A DNA stretch of 64,000 nt from CAVQHY01 sp963712465 (GCA_963712465.1 CAVQHY010000004.1:434001-498000), one strand, 5' to 3'; counted from the first letter of the stretch, positions 33,780 through 42,878 are shown. Notes: generated by a model from the sequence alone, not told the origin. Numbers and translations: made by a program.

Positions 33780-34666
33780 GCCGTGGCTGCCTGTACCTGC
33801 GCCTGTGCCTGTGCGGCTGCCTGCGCCTGGCGGTGGGCCGCGATCCAGTCCGTGCCCCACTCGTCGCGGCCGAGGAGGAGGTCCGCCGCGCGGCACGCGT
33901 CCACGGTCTGAGCCGTGCGCGCGTCCATGATCGCGGACGTCAGCCCCGCGTACGAGGCCGCGACGAGGAAGGAGGCGTTGAGCGTATGGCGCCCCGGCAG
34001 CCCGAACGAGATGTTCGACGCGCCGAGGGTCATGTTCAGCCCGAACGTCTCGCTGATTCCCCGGATCGTCTCGAGCGTGGTCTTCACGGCCTGCGGGTCG
34101 GCGCCGACGGTCATCGCCAGCGGGTCGATCACGATGTCCTCGAGCGGGATCTCGTAGCGGCCGTGAACGCTGTCGACGAGGCGCTTCGTGATCTCGAGCC
34201 GCTCGGCGGCGGTCTGCGGGATGCCCGTCTCGTCGTTCGTCAGGCAGATCACGGCCGCGCCGTGCTCCTTCACGAGTGGGAGAACGCGCTCGAGCCTCTC
34301 CTCCTCGCAGGTGACGGAGTTGACGAGCGCCTTGCCCTCGTATGCCGCGAGCCCCGCCTCGAGCGCTTCGACGATCGACGAGTCGATGCAGATCGGTAGG
34401 TCGGTGTGCTCCTGGACGAGCGCGACGGCCCGTGCGAGCAGGTCGGCCTCGTCGGTGAGCGGGACGCCCATGTTGACGTCGAGCACGTGGGCGCCCATGG
34501 CGACCTGATCCTCGACGTCCTTGACGATCTCGGACAGGTCCCCGGCGCGCAGGGCCTCGGCGAAGGCCTTGCGGCCAGTCGGATTGATCCGCTCGCCGAT
34601 GATGCGAAACGGCTGGTCCGGCCCGATCACGACCTGGCTAGACCGGGAGCTGAGAACGGTGTGCAT
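33776..34666 (-). CDS. methyltetrahydrofolate:corrinoid methyltransferase (AcsE/MtrH-like)
   Basis: This 296-residue pterin-binding barrel shows FRIIGERINPTGRKAF, MGAHVLDVNMGVP, ALVNSVTCEE, VIDPLAMTVGAD and GASNISFGLPGRHTLN, the signatures of methyl-THF:corrinoid protein methyltransferases. It would transfer methyl between the corrinoid protein encoded at 36009 and tetrahydrofolate. The C terminus ends in an unusual Ala/Gln tail (RQAQAAAQAQAQVQAATA). The gene overlaps the MetF-like gene by 29 bp and the activator by four bases. Confidence 0.88.
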   Translation of the reverse strand: MHTVLSSRSSQVVIGPDQPFRIIGERINPTGRKAFAEALRAGDLSEIVKDVEDQVAMGAHVLDVNMGVPLTDEADLLARAVALVQEHTDLPICIDSSIVEALEAGLAAYEGKALVNSVTCEEERLERVLPLVKEHGAAVICLTNDETGIPQTAAERLEITKRLVDSVHGRYEIPLEDIVIDPLAMTVGADPQAVKTTLETIRGISETFGLNMTLGASNISFGLPGRHTLNASFLVAASYAGLTSAIMDARTAQTVDACRAADLLLGRDEWGTDWIAAHRQAQAAAQAQAQVQAATA

Positions 34667-35576
34667 TCGCTCCTCTCTCGTGCTTGGTGGCGATGTCGAG
34701 GTCCCGGCACAGGCGCGAGATCGCGCCGTCGTGGCGGAAGTCCGTCAGATGAAGGCCCCGCACCCCGGGCAGGGACAGGGCGTGCCGGGCCTGCTCGAGC
34801 GCCAGCGCATAGGCGGCCTCGGCCTGGTCGGCGGCGCCCTCGACGCGGGCGACGACCGCCGCAGGGACGTCGATCCCCGGGACGTTCTCGTGCATGAAGC
34901 GCAGAGCACGCGCGCTCCGGACGACGACGATCGTCGGCAGGATCGCGGCGCGCTCGGTGAGGCCCTGCCGGTGGAGCGCGGATACGAACGACTCGAGCCG
35001 GTCGGGGTGGTAGCAGATCTGAAGCTGGAGGAAGCGCGCGCCGGCGTCGATCTTCGTCGCCGCCCGCCGTGGTCGATAGTCGAGCGGCGGCGCGGCCGGG
35101 TTCTCGACGGCGCCCACGAGGAGTGGGGGGGCGGGCTCGAGCTTGCGGCCGGAGAGGTAGCGGCCCTGCGAGAGCGTCGTCGCGACGCGGACGAGCTGAG
35201 GGCCGTCGAGGTCGAACACGCGCCGTGCCTCGGGCTCGTCGCCCGCGGTGACGTCGTCACCGGTGAGGCAGCAGACGTTCTCGACGCCGTGCAGCGCCGC
35301 GCCGACGATGTCCGCCTGGCAGGCGATCCGGTTCTTGTCGCGACAGACGACCTGGAGGATCGGCTCGATCCCCGCGTGCAGGAGCGCGATCGCGACGGCG
35401 ACGTTCGACGCATGGGCGTGCGCGGCGGTGTTGTCGGTCGCGTTCATCGCGTCGACCCACTCGGCCATCTCCTCGATCCGCTCGTGATAGGTCTCGAGTG
35501 GCCCCGCGTCGACCGCGGGTGCCTCGCCCGTGAGGATCAGGCGGTCGCCCGCCTCGACCAGCTCTCGCAGGCTCAC
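34638..35576 (-). CDS. metF: methylenetetrahydrofolate reductase (MetF)
   Basis: This 312-residue flavin barrel enzyme interconverts methyl-THF and methylene-THF. Visible signatures include ILTGEAPAVDAG near the start, NVAVAIALLHAGIEPILQVVCRD near residue 55, NVCCLTGDDVTAGDEPEA near residue 100, and FLQLQICYHPDRLESF near 185. Together with the adjacent MetV-like protein it resembles the MetFV pair of acetogens; in this operon it would probably oxidise methyl-THF. The GTG start overlaps the stop of the MetV-like gene, whose end is altered by a repeat. Confidence 0.85.
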   Translation of the reverse strand: MSLRELVEAGDRLILTGEAPAVDAGPLETYHERIEEMAEWVDAMNATDNTAAHAHASNVAVAIALLHAGIEPILQVVCRDKNRIACQADIVGAALHGVENVCCLTGDDVTAGDEPEARRVFDLDGPQLVRVATTLSQGRYLSGRKLEPAPPLLVGAVENPAAPPLDYRPRRAATKIDAGARFLQLQICYHPDRLESFVSALHRQGLTERAAILPTIVVVRSARALRFMHENVPGIDVPAAVVARVEGAADQAEAAYALALEQARHALSLPGVRGLHLTDFRHDGAISRLCRDLDIATKHERGANAHRSQLPV

Positions 35577-35639
35577 GACTTTCCCACCAATCCGCCCCCG
35601 CCCTCGGTAGTCCCGCCCAGGCCCGCCCGAGCGCGACCC
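35572..35639 (-). repeat. G-rich repeat, copy 2 (inside the metV-like 3' end)
   Basis: Read on the minus strand this gives GGGTCGCGCTCGGGCGGGCC and so on, about 80% identical to 7947-8013. It encodes the glycine-rich tail of the MetV-like protein and includes the metF GTG start. Confidence 0.6.
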
Positions 35640-35998
35640 TGCTCCCAACCCTCGGGGCGGACCTTGTCGCGCCCGCTGAGGAGGTTCAGCCACGACGACG
35701 TTCCCTGCAGGCTGTTGTCGACGGGCGGCCTGAGCTGGTCGAAGTGGCCGCGCCACGACTCCGGGAGCAGCGGCAGCGTCCGCGAGCGCTGCTCCGCCTT
35801 GACCCAGACGCAGCGCATCTCGGGCTTCACCTCGCAGCGCCCGTCCTCGCGCACACCGCCGCACGGGCCGTTGCGCAGGGTCTTCGGGCACGTCATCGGG
35901 CACGTCATCCCCGTGTCGTGGAGCACGCACTGGCCGCACATGCGACAGCCGAAGACCGGCTTCTTGACCGCGTGCTCGACGACGGCGACGACGCCCAT
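35573..35998 (-). CDS. metV: MetV-like zinc-finger protein (methylene-THF reductase C-terminal domain)
   Basis: This 141-residue protein carries the Cys-rich signature FGCRMCGQCVLHDTGMTCP, CPKTLRNGPCGG and CEVKPEMRCVWV, typical of MetV, the partner subunit of MetF in acetogens, where it helps with electron input. The last 25 residues (GRARAGLGGTTEGGGGLVG) are encoded by a G-rich repeat also found between genes at 7947, so the native C terminus has probably been replaced or extended by repeat insertion. The stop overlaps the metF GTG. Confidence 0.82.
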   Translation of the reverse strand: MGVVAVVEHAVKKPVFGCRMCGQCVLHDTGMTCPMTCPKTLRNGPCGGVREDGRCEVKPEMRCVWVKAEQRSRTLPLLPESWRGHFDQLRPPVDNSLQGTSSWLNLLSGRDKVRPEGWEQGRARAGLGGTTEGGGGLVGKS

Positions 35999-36008
35999 GC
36001 CGATCCGC

Positions 36009-36674
36009 TCAGACCGCGGCGAGCGTTCGCCGCTCGTCGAGCAGCTGCTTGGCGAGCTTCGTCGCGCTGGCCGCGTCGGACGCGTAGCCGTCGGCTCCGA
36101 CCACGTCGGCGTACTCCTGGGTCACAGGGGCGCCGCCCACGAGGATGATCACGTCGTCACGAAGCCCGGCCTTCGCGATCGCCTCGATGTTCACCTTGAA
36201 CATCGGCATCGTCGTCGTCAGAAACGCGGAGAAGCCGACGACGTCGGGCTTGTGCTCGTGAATTCCCTCGATGAACGCCTCGGGTGAGACCTGGACGCCC
36301 AGGTCGATCACGTTGAAGCCGGCGCCCTCGAGCATGATGTCGACGAGGTTCTTGCCGATGTCGTGCACGTCGCCCTTGACGGTGCCCATCAGGAACGTGC
36401 CGACCGACTCCGCGCCCGTATCGGCGAGCAGGGGGCGGAGGATGTCGAGGGCGCCGGTCATCGCGCGGCCCGCGATCAGCATCTCGGGCACGAAGAAGTC
36501 GCCTCGCTCGAAGCGGGCCCCGACCTCCTCGAGGGCGGGGATGAGCGCCTCGAAGAGCATCGTCTCGGGCTCGATGCCGTCTTCGAGGCCCTGCTCGGTG
36601 AGCGAGACGACGTCGGGCTTGTTGCCGACCAGGGTCTTGTCGTAGAGCTGCTGGAGGATCTCGTCCGTGTTCAT
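36009..36674 (-). CDS. corrinoid (B12-binding) methyl-carrier protein
   Basis: This 221-residue protein is of the MtaC/MtbC type. Residues 1-90 form the helical cap (VVSLTEQGLEDGIEPETML, PEMLIAGRAM) and residues 92-221 the cobalamin-binding Rossmann domain with DVHDIGKNLV, where His104 would ligate cobalt, plus VDIMLEGAGFNVIDLG, VGFSAFLTTTMP and ILVGGAPVTQEYADVVGADGY. It shuttles methyl groups between the UroD-type methyltransferase and the methyl-THF methyltransferase. Its ATG overlaps the stop of the IclR gene; an upstream extension in the same frame is not similar to the family. Confidence 0.92.
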   Translation of the reverse strand: MNTDEILQQLYDKTLVGNKPDVVSLTEQGLEDGIEPETMLFEALIPALEEVGARFERGDFFVPEMLIAGRAMTGALDILRPLLADTGAESVGTFLMGTVKGDVHDIGKNLVDIMLEGAGFNVIDLGVQVSPEAFIEGIHEHKPDVVGFSAFLTTTMPMFKVNIEAIAKAGLRDDVIILVGGAPVTQEYADVVGADGYASDAASATKLAKQLLDERRTLAAV

Positions 36675-37456
36675 GCTCCTGGTTCCTTCGGGTTGGGGGC
36701 GATTGGCTGGGACAGGGCGATGTGCTGGCTGAGCGCGGCCGCCTCCTCGACGACCATCGCGGCGAGCTCCTCGAGGCGCTCGCGAGACGTCCGGACGGTC
36801 GGCGCCGAGACCGAGATCGCGGCGATCACCGTTCCCCGCGACCCCCGGACCGGAGCCGCGGCGGAACACAGGTCCTGCTCGAGCTCCTCCCACGTCGTCG
36901 CATAGCCGGCCCGGCGAACGCCGTCGAGCTCGGCCAGCAGGTCGGACATGGTCGTGATCGTCTCGGGGCCGAGCTTCGCAAGCCGGCCGAACGGCGGCTG
37001 CGCGGCTCCGAACGCCATGAAGACCTTGCCCATGGACGAGGCGTGGAGCGGGATCCGGCTTCCCGTCCAGTTGCCGGCGCCCAGCGGGTGGCTCGAGTCG
37101 ACCTGGGCCAGCCGGGCGACTCCGGCCGGGGTGGGTACGGCCACGTTCGCGGTCTCGCCGGTGGCCCGTCCGAGCCGCTCGAGATAGGGCCAGGCGAGCG
37201 TCGCGAGGTCGCCCACGGCGCCGTCACGGCGCGCGTACTCGACGAGCACGGGACCCGGCCGGAAGCCGCCGCCCTGTCGACGTTGCGCGAGCCCGTTTCG
37301 CTCGAGCGCGCGCAGGAGGCGCGCCGCGGTGGACTTCGGTAGGCGCGTCTCCTCCATGACCCGGTTGAGCGTCACCGCCTCGTCGCGCTCGAGGAGGCGG
37401 ACGAGGATCTGGGCCGCTCGGTCGATCGATTGGGAGCCGTCTTCCGCTTTCACCAT
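36671..37456 (-). CDS. IclR-family transcriptional regulator
   Basis: This protein of about 261 residues has an N-terminal winged helix (SIDRAAQILVRLLERDEAVTLNRVMEETRLPKSTAARLLRALE) and a GAF-like IclR effector domain (IPLHASSMGKVFMAFG, RRAGYATTWEELEQDLCSAAAPV). It heads the methyl-transfer operon and is divergent from the UroD-type methyltransferase, so it probably represses or activates both and senses the methyl donor or a product. ATG at 37456 was chosen over GTG at 37465, which is three codons earlier. Its stop overlaps the corrinoid-protein ATG. Confidence 0.88.
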   Translation of the reverse strand: MVKAEDGSQSIDRAAQILVRLLERDEAVTLNRVMEETRLPKSTAARLLRALERNGLAQRRQGGGFRPGPVLVEYARRDGAVGDLATLAWPYLERLGRATGETANVAVPTPAGVARLAQVDSSHPLGAGNWTGSRIPLHASSMGKVFMAFGAAQPPFGRLAKLGPETITTMSDLLAELDGVRRAGYATTWEELEQDLCSAAAPVRGSRGTVIAAISVSAPTVRTSRERLEELAAMVVEEAAALSQHIALSQPIAPNPKEPGA

Positions 37457-37522
37457 CTGTCCCACATTATGGTACTCAACTGTGCGTGAGTGTCAAGCGG
37501 GCAAGCGATAGCTCTCGTTCAG

Positions 37523-37546
37523 ATCGAAACGCTGGTACCGTTTGAT
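37523..37546. promoter_or_regulatory. inverted repeat, candidate IclR operator
   Basis: ATCGAAACG and CGTTTGAT are arranged as a near-perfect inverted repeat around CTGGTAC in the 151-bp divergent gap between the IclR and UroD-type genes. A possible -10 (TTATCCT) follows at about 37552. Assignment to this regulator rests on position only. Confidence 0.4.
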
Positions 37547-37616
37547 GGGACTTATCCTGTGGCAGCCTTCGGGTGAGTACCGTAGGTAGTCGCCAGAGGG
37601 AGGAAAGGAGCTCATC

Positions 37617-38786
37617 GTGACGACCGCCGAGCGCACCCGGATCGCTTTCGAGCGGGGAACCCCCGACCGCGTTCCCGTTCACTGCTGGCTCGGGCTGCCG
37701 CTGATCAAGAAACTGCGGCGTCCCGACCAGTCGTTTCTCGATCTCTTCGAGGACTGGATCGACGACCCGATGGGATCGATCGTGAAGATGCAGGTCGACC
37801 TCGGGCTCGACCCGATGATCACGACCTACAGCCAGCACATCGGCGAGCACGAGATCTGGCCGCGCATGCTCTTCCCCCGTCCGTTCGAGACCGACACGTG
37901 GATCGAGACGTTCGAGGAGACGGGACGGGGCGACGACTGGCGCGAGCACGCACACAAGATCTCGACGCCCGACGGCGACCTCGACTACTCGTACCGCACC
38001 GAGGACGGCTTCGGCACCTCCTGCCACGACTTCCTGCTCAAGGGCGAGGAGCCCGAGAAGAAGCTCCCGGCGCTCCGCCATTTCCCCTCGGCCGACCTCT
38101 ACGACATGACCGTTCTCAAGGGCATGGTCGAGAAGGTGGGGGAGGAGGCCTGGTGGCTCCACCACGTGATCGGCCCGTGGGACATGGCCGCCGAGGTGCG
38201 GGGCCTGGTCGAGCTCTCGATGGACGTGTACGACCGGCCCCAGTTCGTGCACGACCTGATGCGCGTCTGCACCGACTGGCTCGTGGGCTTCTACCGTCGC
38301 CTCGGCGAGACGGGCATCCACTCGATCTCGATGAACGAGACGTGGGTGGGCGTCGGCGTCGCGCCCGAGCACTACCGCGAGTTCATGCAGCCCTACGAGG
38401 AGGAGTGCGTGCGGGCCGCCCACAACGCCGGGTACCTGGTCAGCTTCCACAACTGCGGCCGGGCGACGCTGCTGCTCGAGGACATGGCCGCCACCGGGCC
38501 GGACGCGATCGAGACGCTCACGTCGAGCCGCTCCTCGGGCGACGTCGACCTCGCCGACGCGAAGCAGCGCATCGGCGATCGCGTCTGCCTCTTCGGCGGC
38601 TTCAACGAGCATCTGCTCCACGAGGCCGACGCGGATGCGGTGCGCGAGGAGGTCGCGCGCTGCCTCGAGGCCGCGATGGAGGGAGGCGGCTACGTCCTTC
38701 GCTCGACCGGCCAACTCTTCGACGCCAAGCCGGGGCTGATCGAGCTCATGTGCGAGACCGCGCGCGACCTCGGCCGCTACAACTGA
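37617..38786 (+). CDS. uroporphyrinogen decarboxylase-fold methyltransferase (MtaA/CmuA-like)
   Basis: This 389-residue UroD-fold protein starts TTAERTRIAFERGTPDRVPVH, has GPWDMAAEVRGLVELSMDVYDRP in the middle and the zinc-site motif SFHNCGRATLLLEDM near residue 280, then RVCLFGGFNEHLLHE. In methyltransferases of this fold zinc activates a methyl acceptor or donor at corrinoid. Unlike CmuA it has no fused corrinoid domain, which is supplied by the protein at 36009. The GTG follows GAGGAAAGGAG. The methyl donor (for example a methoxyl compound or methylated amine) is not predictable. Confidence 0.85.
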   Translation: MTTAERTRIAFERGTPDRVPVHCWLGLPLIKKLRRPDQSFLDLFEDWIDDPMGSIVKMQVDLGLDPMITTYSQHIGEHEIWPRMLFPRPFETDTWIETFEETGRGDDWREHAHKISTPDGDLDYSYRTEDGFGTSCHDFLLKGEEPEKKLPALRHFPSADLYDMTVLKGMVEKVGEEAWWLHHVIGPWDMAAEVRGLVELSMDVYDRPQFVHDLMRVCTDWLVGFYRRLGETGIHSISMNETWVGVGVAPEHYREFMQPYEEECVRAAHNAGYLVSFHNCGRATLLLEDMAATGPDAIETLTSSRSSGDVDLADAKQRIGDRVCLFGGFNEHLLHEADADAVREEVARCLEAAMEGGGYVLRSTGQLFDAKPGLIELMCETARDLGRYN

Positions 38787-38800
38787 CCCGCCGACCCGGC

Positions 38801-40738
38801 GTGGGCGACGACGAGCTCTACCGCGTCGAGACCGCGGCCGCCGGCCCGTCCGGTGCGCTGCCCCTGACCGACGACTTCCTCCGCGACAGCCCGTCGGGCG
38901 ACGTCTTCGGGCTGACGCAGAACGCGGGCATGGGCTGGGAGGCCTCGAAGGTCGGTCGCGACCAGTTCCTCATCCTCTCGACCCAGGGTGGGGTCCGGGC
39001 CGACGACGGCACGCCGGTCGCGCTCGGCTACCACACGGGCCACTGGGAGGTCGGGCTGCTCGTTCGCGAGGCAGCCGAGGAGATCGACCGGCTCGGCGGG
39101 CTTCCCTTCGCCGCGCACGTCTCCGACCCGTGTGACGGCCGCAGCCAGGGGACGACCGGGATGTTCGACTCGCTGCCGTATCGCAATGACGCCGCGGTGG
39201 TGCTCAGGCGGCTCGTGCGCAGCCTGCCGAACCGGCGCGGGGTGATCGGCGTCGGCACGTGCGACAAGGGCCTGCCCGCGATGCTGATGGCCGTCTCCTC
39301 GTTCCGCGAGCTCGCGGGCGCCGTGATCCCCGGCGGCGTCACCCTGCCGCCGCGCCACGGCGAGGACGCAGGGGCGGTCCAGACGCTTGGCGCCCGCTTC
39401 GCCCACGGCCTCGTCACGCTGGACCAGGCGGCAGACCTCGGCTGCCGCGCGTGCGCCACCCCCGGCGGCGGCTGCCAGTTCCTCGGCACGGCTGCGACCT
39501 CACAGGTCGTGGCCGAGGCGCTCGGCCTGACCGTTCCGCACGCGGCGCTCGCTCCTTCCGGACAGCCGGTCTGGCTGGACGTCGCCGGCCGCACCGCACG
39601 CGCGGTCCACGAGCAGTGGCAGGAGGGCCGGACCCTCGACGGCGTGCTCACGCCGGCCGCGATCGAGAACGCGATGCTCGTCCACGCGGCGTTCGGGGGG
39701 TCGACGAACCTCCTCATCCACATTCCCGCGATCGCGCACGCGGCCGGCCTGACGCGGCCGACCGTCGCGGACTGGCGGCGCATCAACAGCTCCGTGCCGC
39801 GGCTCGTCGACGCTCTCCCCAACGGGCCGGCGAACCACCCGACCGTGCGCGTCTTTCTCGCCGGCGGCGTCCCCGAGGTGATGCTGCACCTGCGCGAGCT
39901 CGGGCTCCTTCACGGCGACGCGCTGACGATTCTCGGGCGCACCTGGAACGACGTGCTCGACGAGTGGGAGGGAAGCGAGCGGCGTGCGCGCCTCCGCGCG
40001 CGGCTCGAGGAGGCCGACGGCGTCGATCCTGAAGACGTGATCTCGCCGCCCGAGCGGGCGCGGGCAAAGGGGATGACGTCGACCGTGTGCTTTCCCGAAG
40101 GGAACCTCGCTCCGGGGGGCAGCGTGATCAAGGCGACCGCGATCGACCGCCGGGCCCTCGACGCGGACGGCGTCTATCGCCTCACCGGCCGCGCGCGCGT
40201 GTTCACCACCGAGCCCGACGCGATCGCCGCGATCAAGGGCACGGCGGGCGAGCCGATCGTGGCCGGCGACGTGGTCGTCCTCGTGGGTCGGGGACCGCTG
40301 GGAACCGGGATGGAGGAGACCGCCCAGCTGACGATGGCGCTGAAGTTCCTCCCGTTCGGACGCGAGGTCGCCCTGATCACCGACGCCCGCTTCTCGGGGG
40401 TGTCGACAGGTCCGTGCATCGGTCACATCAGCCCGGAGGCGCTCGAGGGAGGGCCGATCGGGAGGCTCCTCGACGGCGATCTCATCCGGGTCGTGGTCGA
40501 CCCGGACCGCCTCGTCGCCTCGGTCGATCTCGTCGGCCACGGCGACGAGCAGTGGACGAGCGACAAGGCGGCCCAGGCTCTCGAGGCTAGACCGCTGCGC
40601 GACGACGTCGCTCCCGATCCGAAGCTCCCGGCCGACACGATCCTCTGGGCGCGCCTGCAGTCGGCGAGCGGCGGGCTCTGGGGCGGCTGCGTTTACGACC
40701 ACGGCGCAATCGCCGCCGCTCTCGACGGTTCCGGGTAG
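38801..40738 (+). CDS. IlvD/Edd-family sugar-acid dehydratase (YjhG-like)
   Basis: This 645-residue dehydratase is close in length to E. coli YjhG (xylonate dehydratase). Iron-sulfur ligands are expected from SDPCDGRSQGTTGMFDS, GVGTCDKGLPAML and GCRACATPGGGCQFLGTAAT. The C-terminal domain has ALITDARFSGVSTGPCIGH. It removes water from C2-C3 of an aldonic acid to give the 2-keto-3-deoxy acid. GTG at 38801 lies 14 bp after the UroD-type gene, so the two may be co-transcribed although they seem unrelated in function. Confidence 0.87.
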   Translation: MGDDELYRVETAAAGPSGALPLTDDFLRDSPSGDVFGLTQNAGMGWEASKVGRDQFLILSTQGGVRADDGTPVALGYHTGHWEVGLLVREAAEEIDRLGGLPFAAHVSDPCDGRSQGTTGMFDSLPYRNDAAVVLRRLVRSLPNRRGVIGVGTCDKGLPAMLMAVSSFRELAGAVIPGGVTLPPRHGEDAGAVQTLGARFAHGLVTLDQAADLGCRACATPGGGCQFLGTAATSQVVAEALGLTVPHAALAPSGQPVWLDVAGRTARAVHEQWQEGRTLDGVLTPAAIENAMLVHAAFGGSTNLLIHIPAIAHAAGLTRPTVADWRRINSSVPRLVDALPNGPANHPTVRVFLAGGVPEVMLHLRELGLLHGDALTILGRTWNDVLDEWEGSERRARLRARLEEADGVDPEDVISPPERARAKGMTSTVCFPEGNLAPGGSVIKATAIDRRALDADGVYRLTGRARVFTTEPDAIAAIKGTAGEPIVAGDVVVLVGRGPLGTGMEETAQLTMALKFLPFGREVALITDARFSGVSTGPCIGHISPEALEGGPIGRLLDGDLIRVVVDPDRLVASVDLVGHGDEQWTSDKAAQALEARPLRDDVAPDPKLPADTILWARLQSASGGLWGGCVYDHGAIAAALDGSG

Positions 40739-40773
40739 CCGGCGCTCGACCGTTCCGCTAGCCTCAGCCGTCC

Positions 40774-42639
40774 GTGTACGCCCTGCCGCCACCGCCGGTC
40801 GAGACGATCGTCTGCTCCGCGGAGGCGCGGGCGATCGAGCAGGGGGCCGAGTGCGGGTACGTGGGCGTTCCGTTCGATCGCGCCAACCCGGGCGGCAAGC
40901 GGATCAAGATCTACTTCGAGCTCTACCCGCGCGGCGACCGCTCGAAGCCCCCCGTGTCGACCGTGCTTTCGATCGAAGGCGGCCCCGGCTACCCGGTGAC
41001 ACCGGATCGCGACGGCCGCGCAGCTCTCTGGCGACCGGTGTCGGAGCGCCGCGACCTCCTGCTCGTCGACCTGCGCGGAACTGGTCAGAGCGGAGCGATC
41101 GGCTGCAAGGCGTTCACGAAGTCCGCGATCGGCTATGTCGAGCGGGCGGGGCGCTGTGCGGACGAGCTTGGGCCCGCGCGGGACCTCTACGCGACCTCGC
41201 AGGCGGTGCAGGACCTCGAGGCGGTGCTCAGCGCGATCGGGGCCGGCAAGGTCGACCTCTACGGCGACTCGTACGGCTCGTACGCCGCCCAGGCGTTTGC
41301 CCTTCGCTTCCCGCAGCGACTGCGCTCGCTGACCCTCGACGGCACGTATCCGCTCCCGGGCACCGACCCGGCCTGGGCCGATTTGCTCGATGCGGGCCGT
41401 ATCGGGCTAGGTCTCACCTGCGAGCGGAGCCCCGGGTGTCCGGCCGAGGCGCGCCCCGACCCGGTCGGTCTCGTGACCCGCCTTGCCGATCGCGTGCGCG
41501 CGGCGCCGATCGAGGGCGTGGCGCCGAACGGCGACGGCAAGAGCACGCGCGTACGGCTCGACGAGGACGCGCTTGTCCAGATCTTCTCGGCCGGGTACTA
41601 CTACCCGGGGCTCTGGCGGGATTTGCTCGCGGCGATTCTCGCCGCCGAGCGGGGCGACACGGCGCCGATCCTGCGCCTCGCGGCGGAAACCGTGACCGTC
41701 GACGCCCCCGAGGAGGACCCGACGTCGTCGTCGGAGGCGCTCTACCTCGCCGTCATCTGCCACGACTACCCGCAGCTCTGGGACGTGGACACCCCGCTCG
41801 CTGCGCGCCCGGCAGAAGCCGCGAGCCGAATCGCCGCCTACCCGCCCGGAGCGTTTGCGCCGTTCAGCGCGTCGGCCTGGACGGGCACCGACTACGAGGG
41901 AGTGCTCGCCTGCCTGCGCTGGCCGTCGCCTGCGCGTCCGGATCCGCCCGATCCGCCCGGGGTCGCCTACCCGGATGTGCCGACGCTCGTCCTGAACGGC
42001 GACCTCGACACGATCACCACCGTGCCCCAGGCCGCGGAGGTCGCGCGACGGTTTCCCGAGAGCACCTTCGTGAAGCTCGTCAACTCCTTCCACGTGACCG
42101 CGCTCTACGACCGGGATCTCTGCGCGTCCGTGATCTACGCTCACTTCGTCGCGACACTCGATCCAGGCGACACCAGCTGTGCCGCCGAGATCGCGGAGCC
42201 GCACCTCGTTCCCTCGTTCCCTCGTTCCCCGGACGACGTCGAGCCTGCACGATCGGAGTCAGGTGACCGGTCGACGCGGCTCGACCGCCGGCTTGCGGCC
42301 GCGACAGCCGCCACCGTGGCGGACGTCGTCGCACGCTGGATCGTCAACTACGACGGCACGAGCGTCGGGCTCCGCGGGGGGCGCTGGTCGTATCAGGGCG
42401 ACGACCCCGTCGTGTTCGAGCTCGACCGGGTCGAGCAGGTTCCCGGCGTGGCCGTGACGGGGAAGGTCAGGTGGCGGATCGCGGACGGGTCGGTGACGGC
42501 GAACGTCTCGCTCCGAGCCGGCGGCGGAGTCGCCGGCCAGCTCCGGATCGAATGGTCGACGCGCGCCCAGCTCGCGCAGGCAACGCTGACGGGCGACGTC
42601 GACGGCCGCCGGCTCGCGGCCTCGATGCCCGCGCCCTAG
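40774..42639 (+). CDS. alpha/beta hydrolase, TAP-like peptidase family
   Basis: This 621-residue protein has VLSIEGGPGYPVTP (oxyanion region), LLLVDLRGTGQSG, the nucleophile motif YGDSYGSYAAQAFA near residue 168, and a C-terminal TAP-like segment with LVLNGDLDTITTVPQA and SFHVTAL giving the Asp and His. An extra domain of about 140 residues follows and looks beta-rich (YDGTSVGLRGGRWSYQGDD). No signal peptide is evident from the chosen GTG start, which is unusual for this often secreted group. Its stop shares CTAG with the convergent IclR remnant. Confidence 0.8.
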   Translation: MYALPPPPVETIVCSAEARAIEQGAECGYVGVPFDRANPGGKRIKIYFELYPRGDRSKPPVSTVLSIEGGPGYPVTPDRDGRAALWRPVSERRDLLLVDLRGTGQSGAIGCKAFTKSAIGYVERAGRCADELGPARDLYATSQAVQDLEAVLSAIGAGKVDLYGDSYGSYAAQAFALRFPQRLRSLTLDGTYPLPGTDPAWADLLDAGRIGLGLTCERSPGCPAEARPDPVGLVTRLADRVRAAPIEGVAPNGDGKSTRVRLDEDALVQIFSAGYYYPGLWRDLLAAILAAERGDTAPILRLAAETVTVDAPEEDPTSSSEALYLAVICHDYPQLWDVDTPLAARPAEAASRIAAYPPGAFAPFSASAWTGTDYEGVLACLRWPSPARPDPPDPPGVAYPDVPTLVLNGDLDTITTVPQAAEVARRFPESTFVKLVNSFHVTALYDRDLCASVIYAHFVATLDPGDTSCAAEIAEPHLVPSFPRSPDDVEPARSESGDRSTRLDRRLAAATAATVADVVARWIVNYDGTSVGLRGGRWSYQGDDPVVFELDRVEQVPGVAVTGKVRWRIADGSVTANVSLRAGGGVAGQLRIEWSTRAQLAQATLTGDVDGRRLAASMPAP

Positions 42640-42878
42640 CGCGGCTCCGACCAGCCGAGCTCGCGGGAGATCCGCGCGGCACCCTCGACCAGAAGCTGGG
42701 CGTTGCCGTCGAGGTTCTCCCCGATCACGCGCGGCCTGGGGCCGGCGATCGAGATCGCGGCACGGACGCCTCCCCGATGGTCGAAGATCGGCGCACCGAG
42801 CGCGGCCATGCCGTCGACGACGTCGCCGTCCGAGACGGCATAGCCGCGCTGGAGCGTCGCCTCGAGCTCGGCGAGCAC
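42636..42878 (-). pseudogene. C-terminal remnant of an IclR-family regulator
   Basis: The 80 codons match only the end of the IclR effector domain: LQRGYAVSDGDVVDGMAALGAPIFDHRGGVRAAISIAGPRPRV and ISRELGWSEP. The DNA-binding domain and first half of the effector domain are absent from the sequence upstream, which is unrelated and runs into the end of the membrane-protein gene at 42963. It is a truncated, presumably non-functional gene. Confidence 0.75.

Noticed and set aside
35990..37620. Cobalamin riboswitch controlling the corrinoid genes
   Set aside because: I found no B12-box-like conserved sequence or suitable leader; the genes start within short gaps or overlaps.
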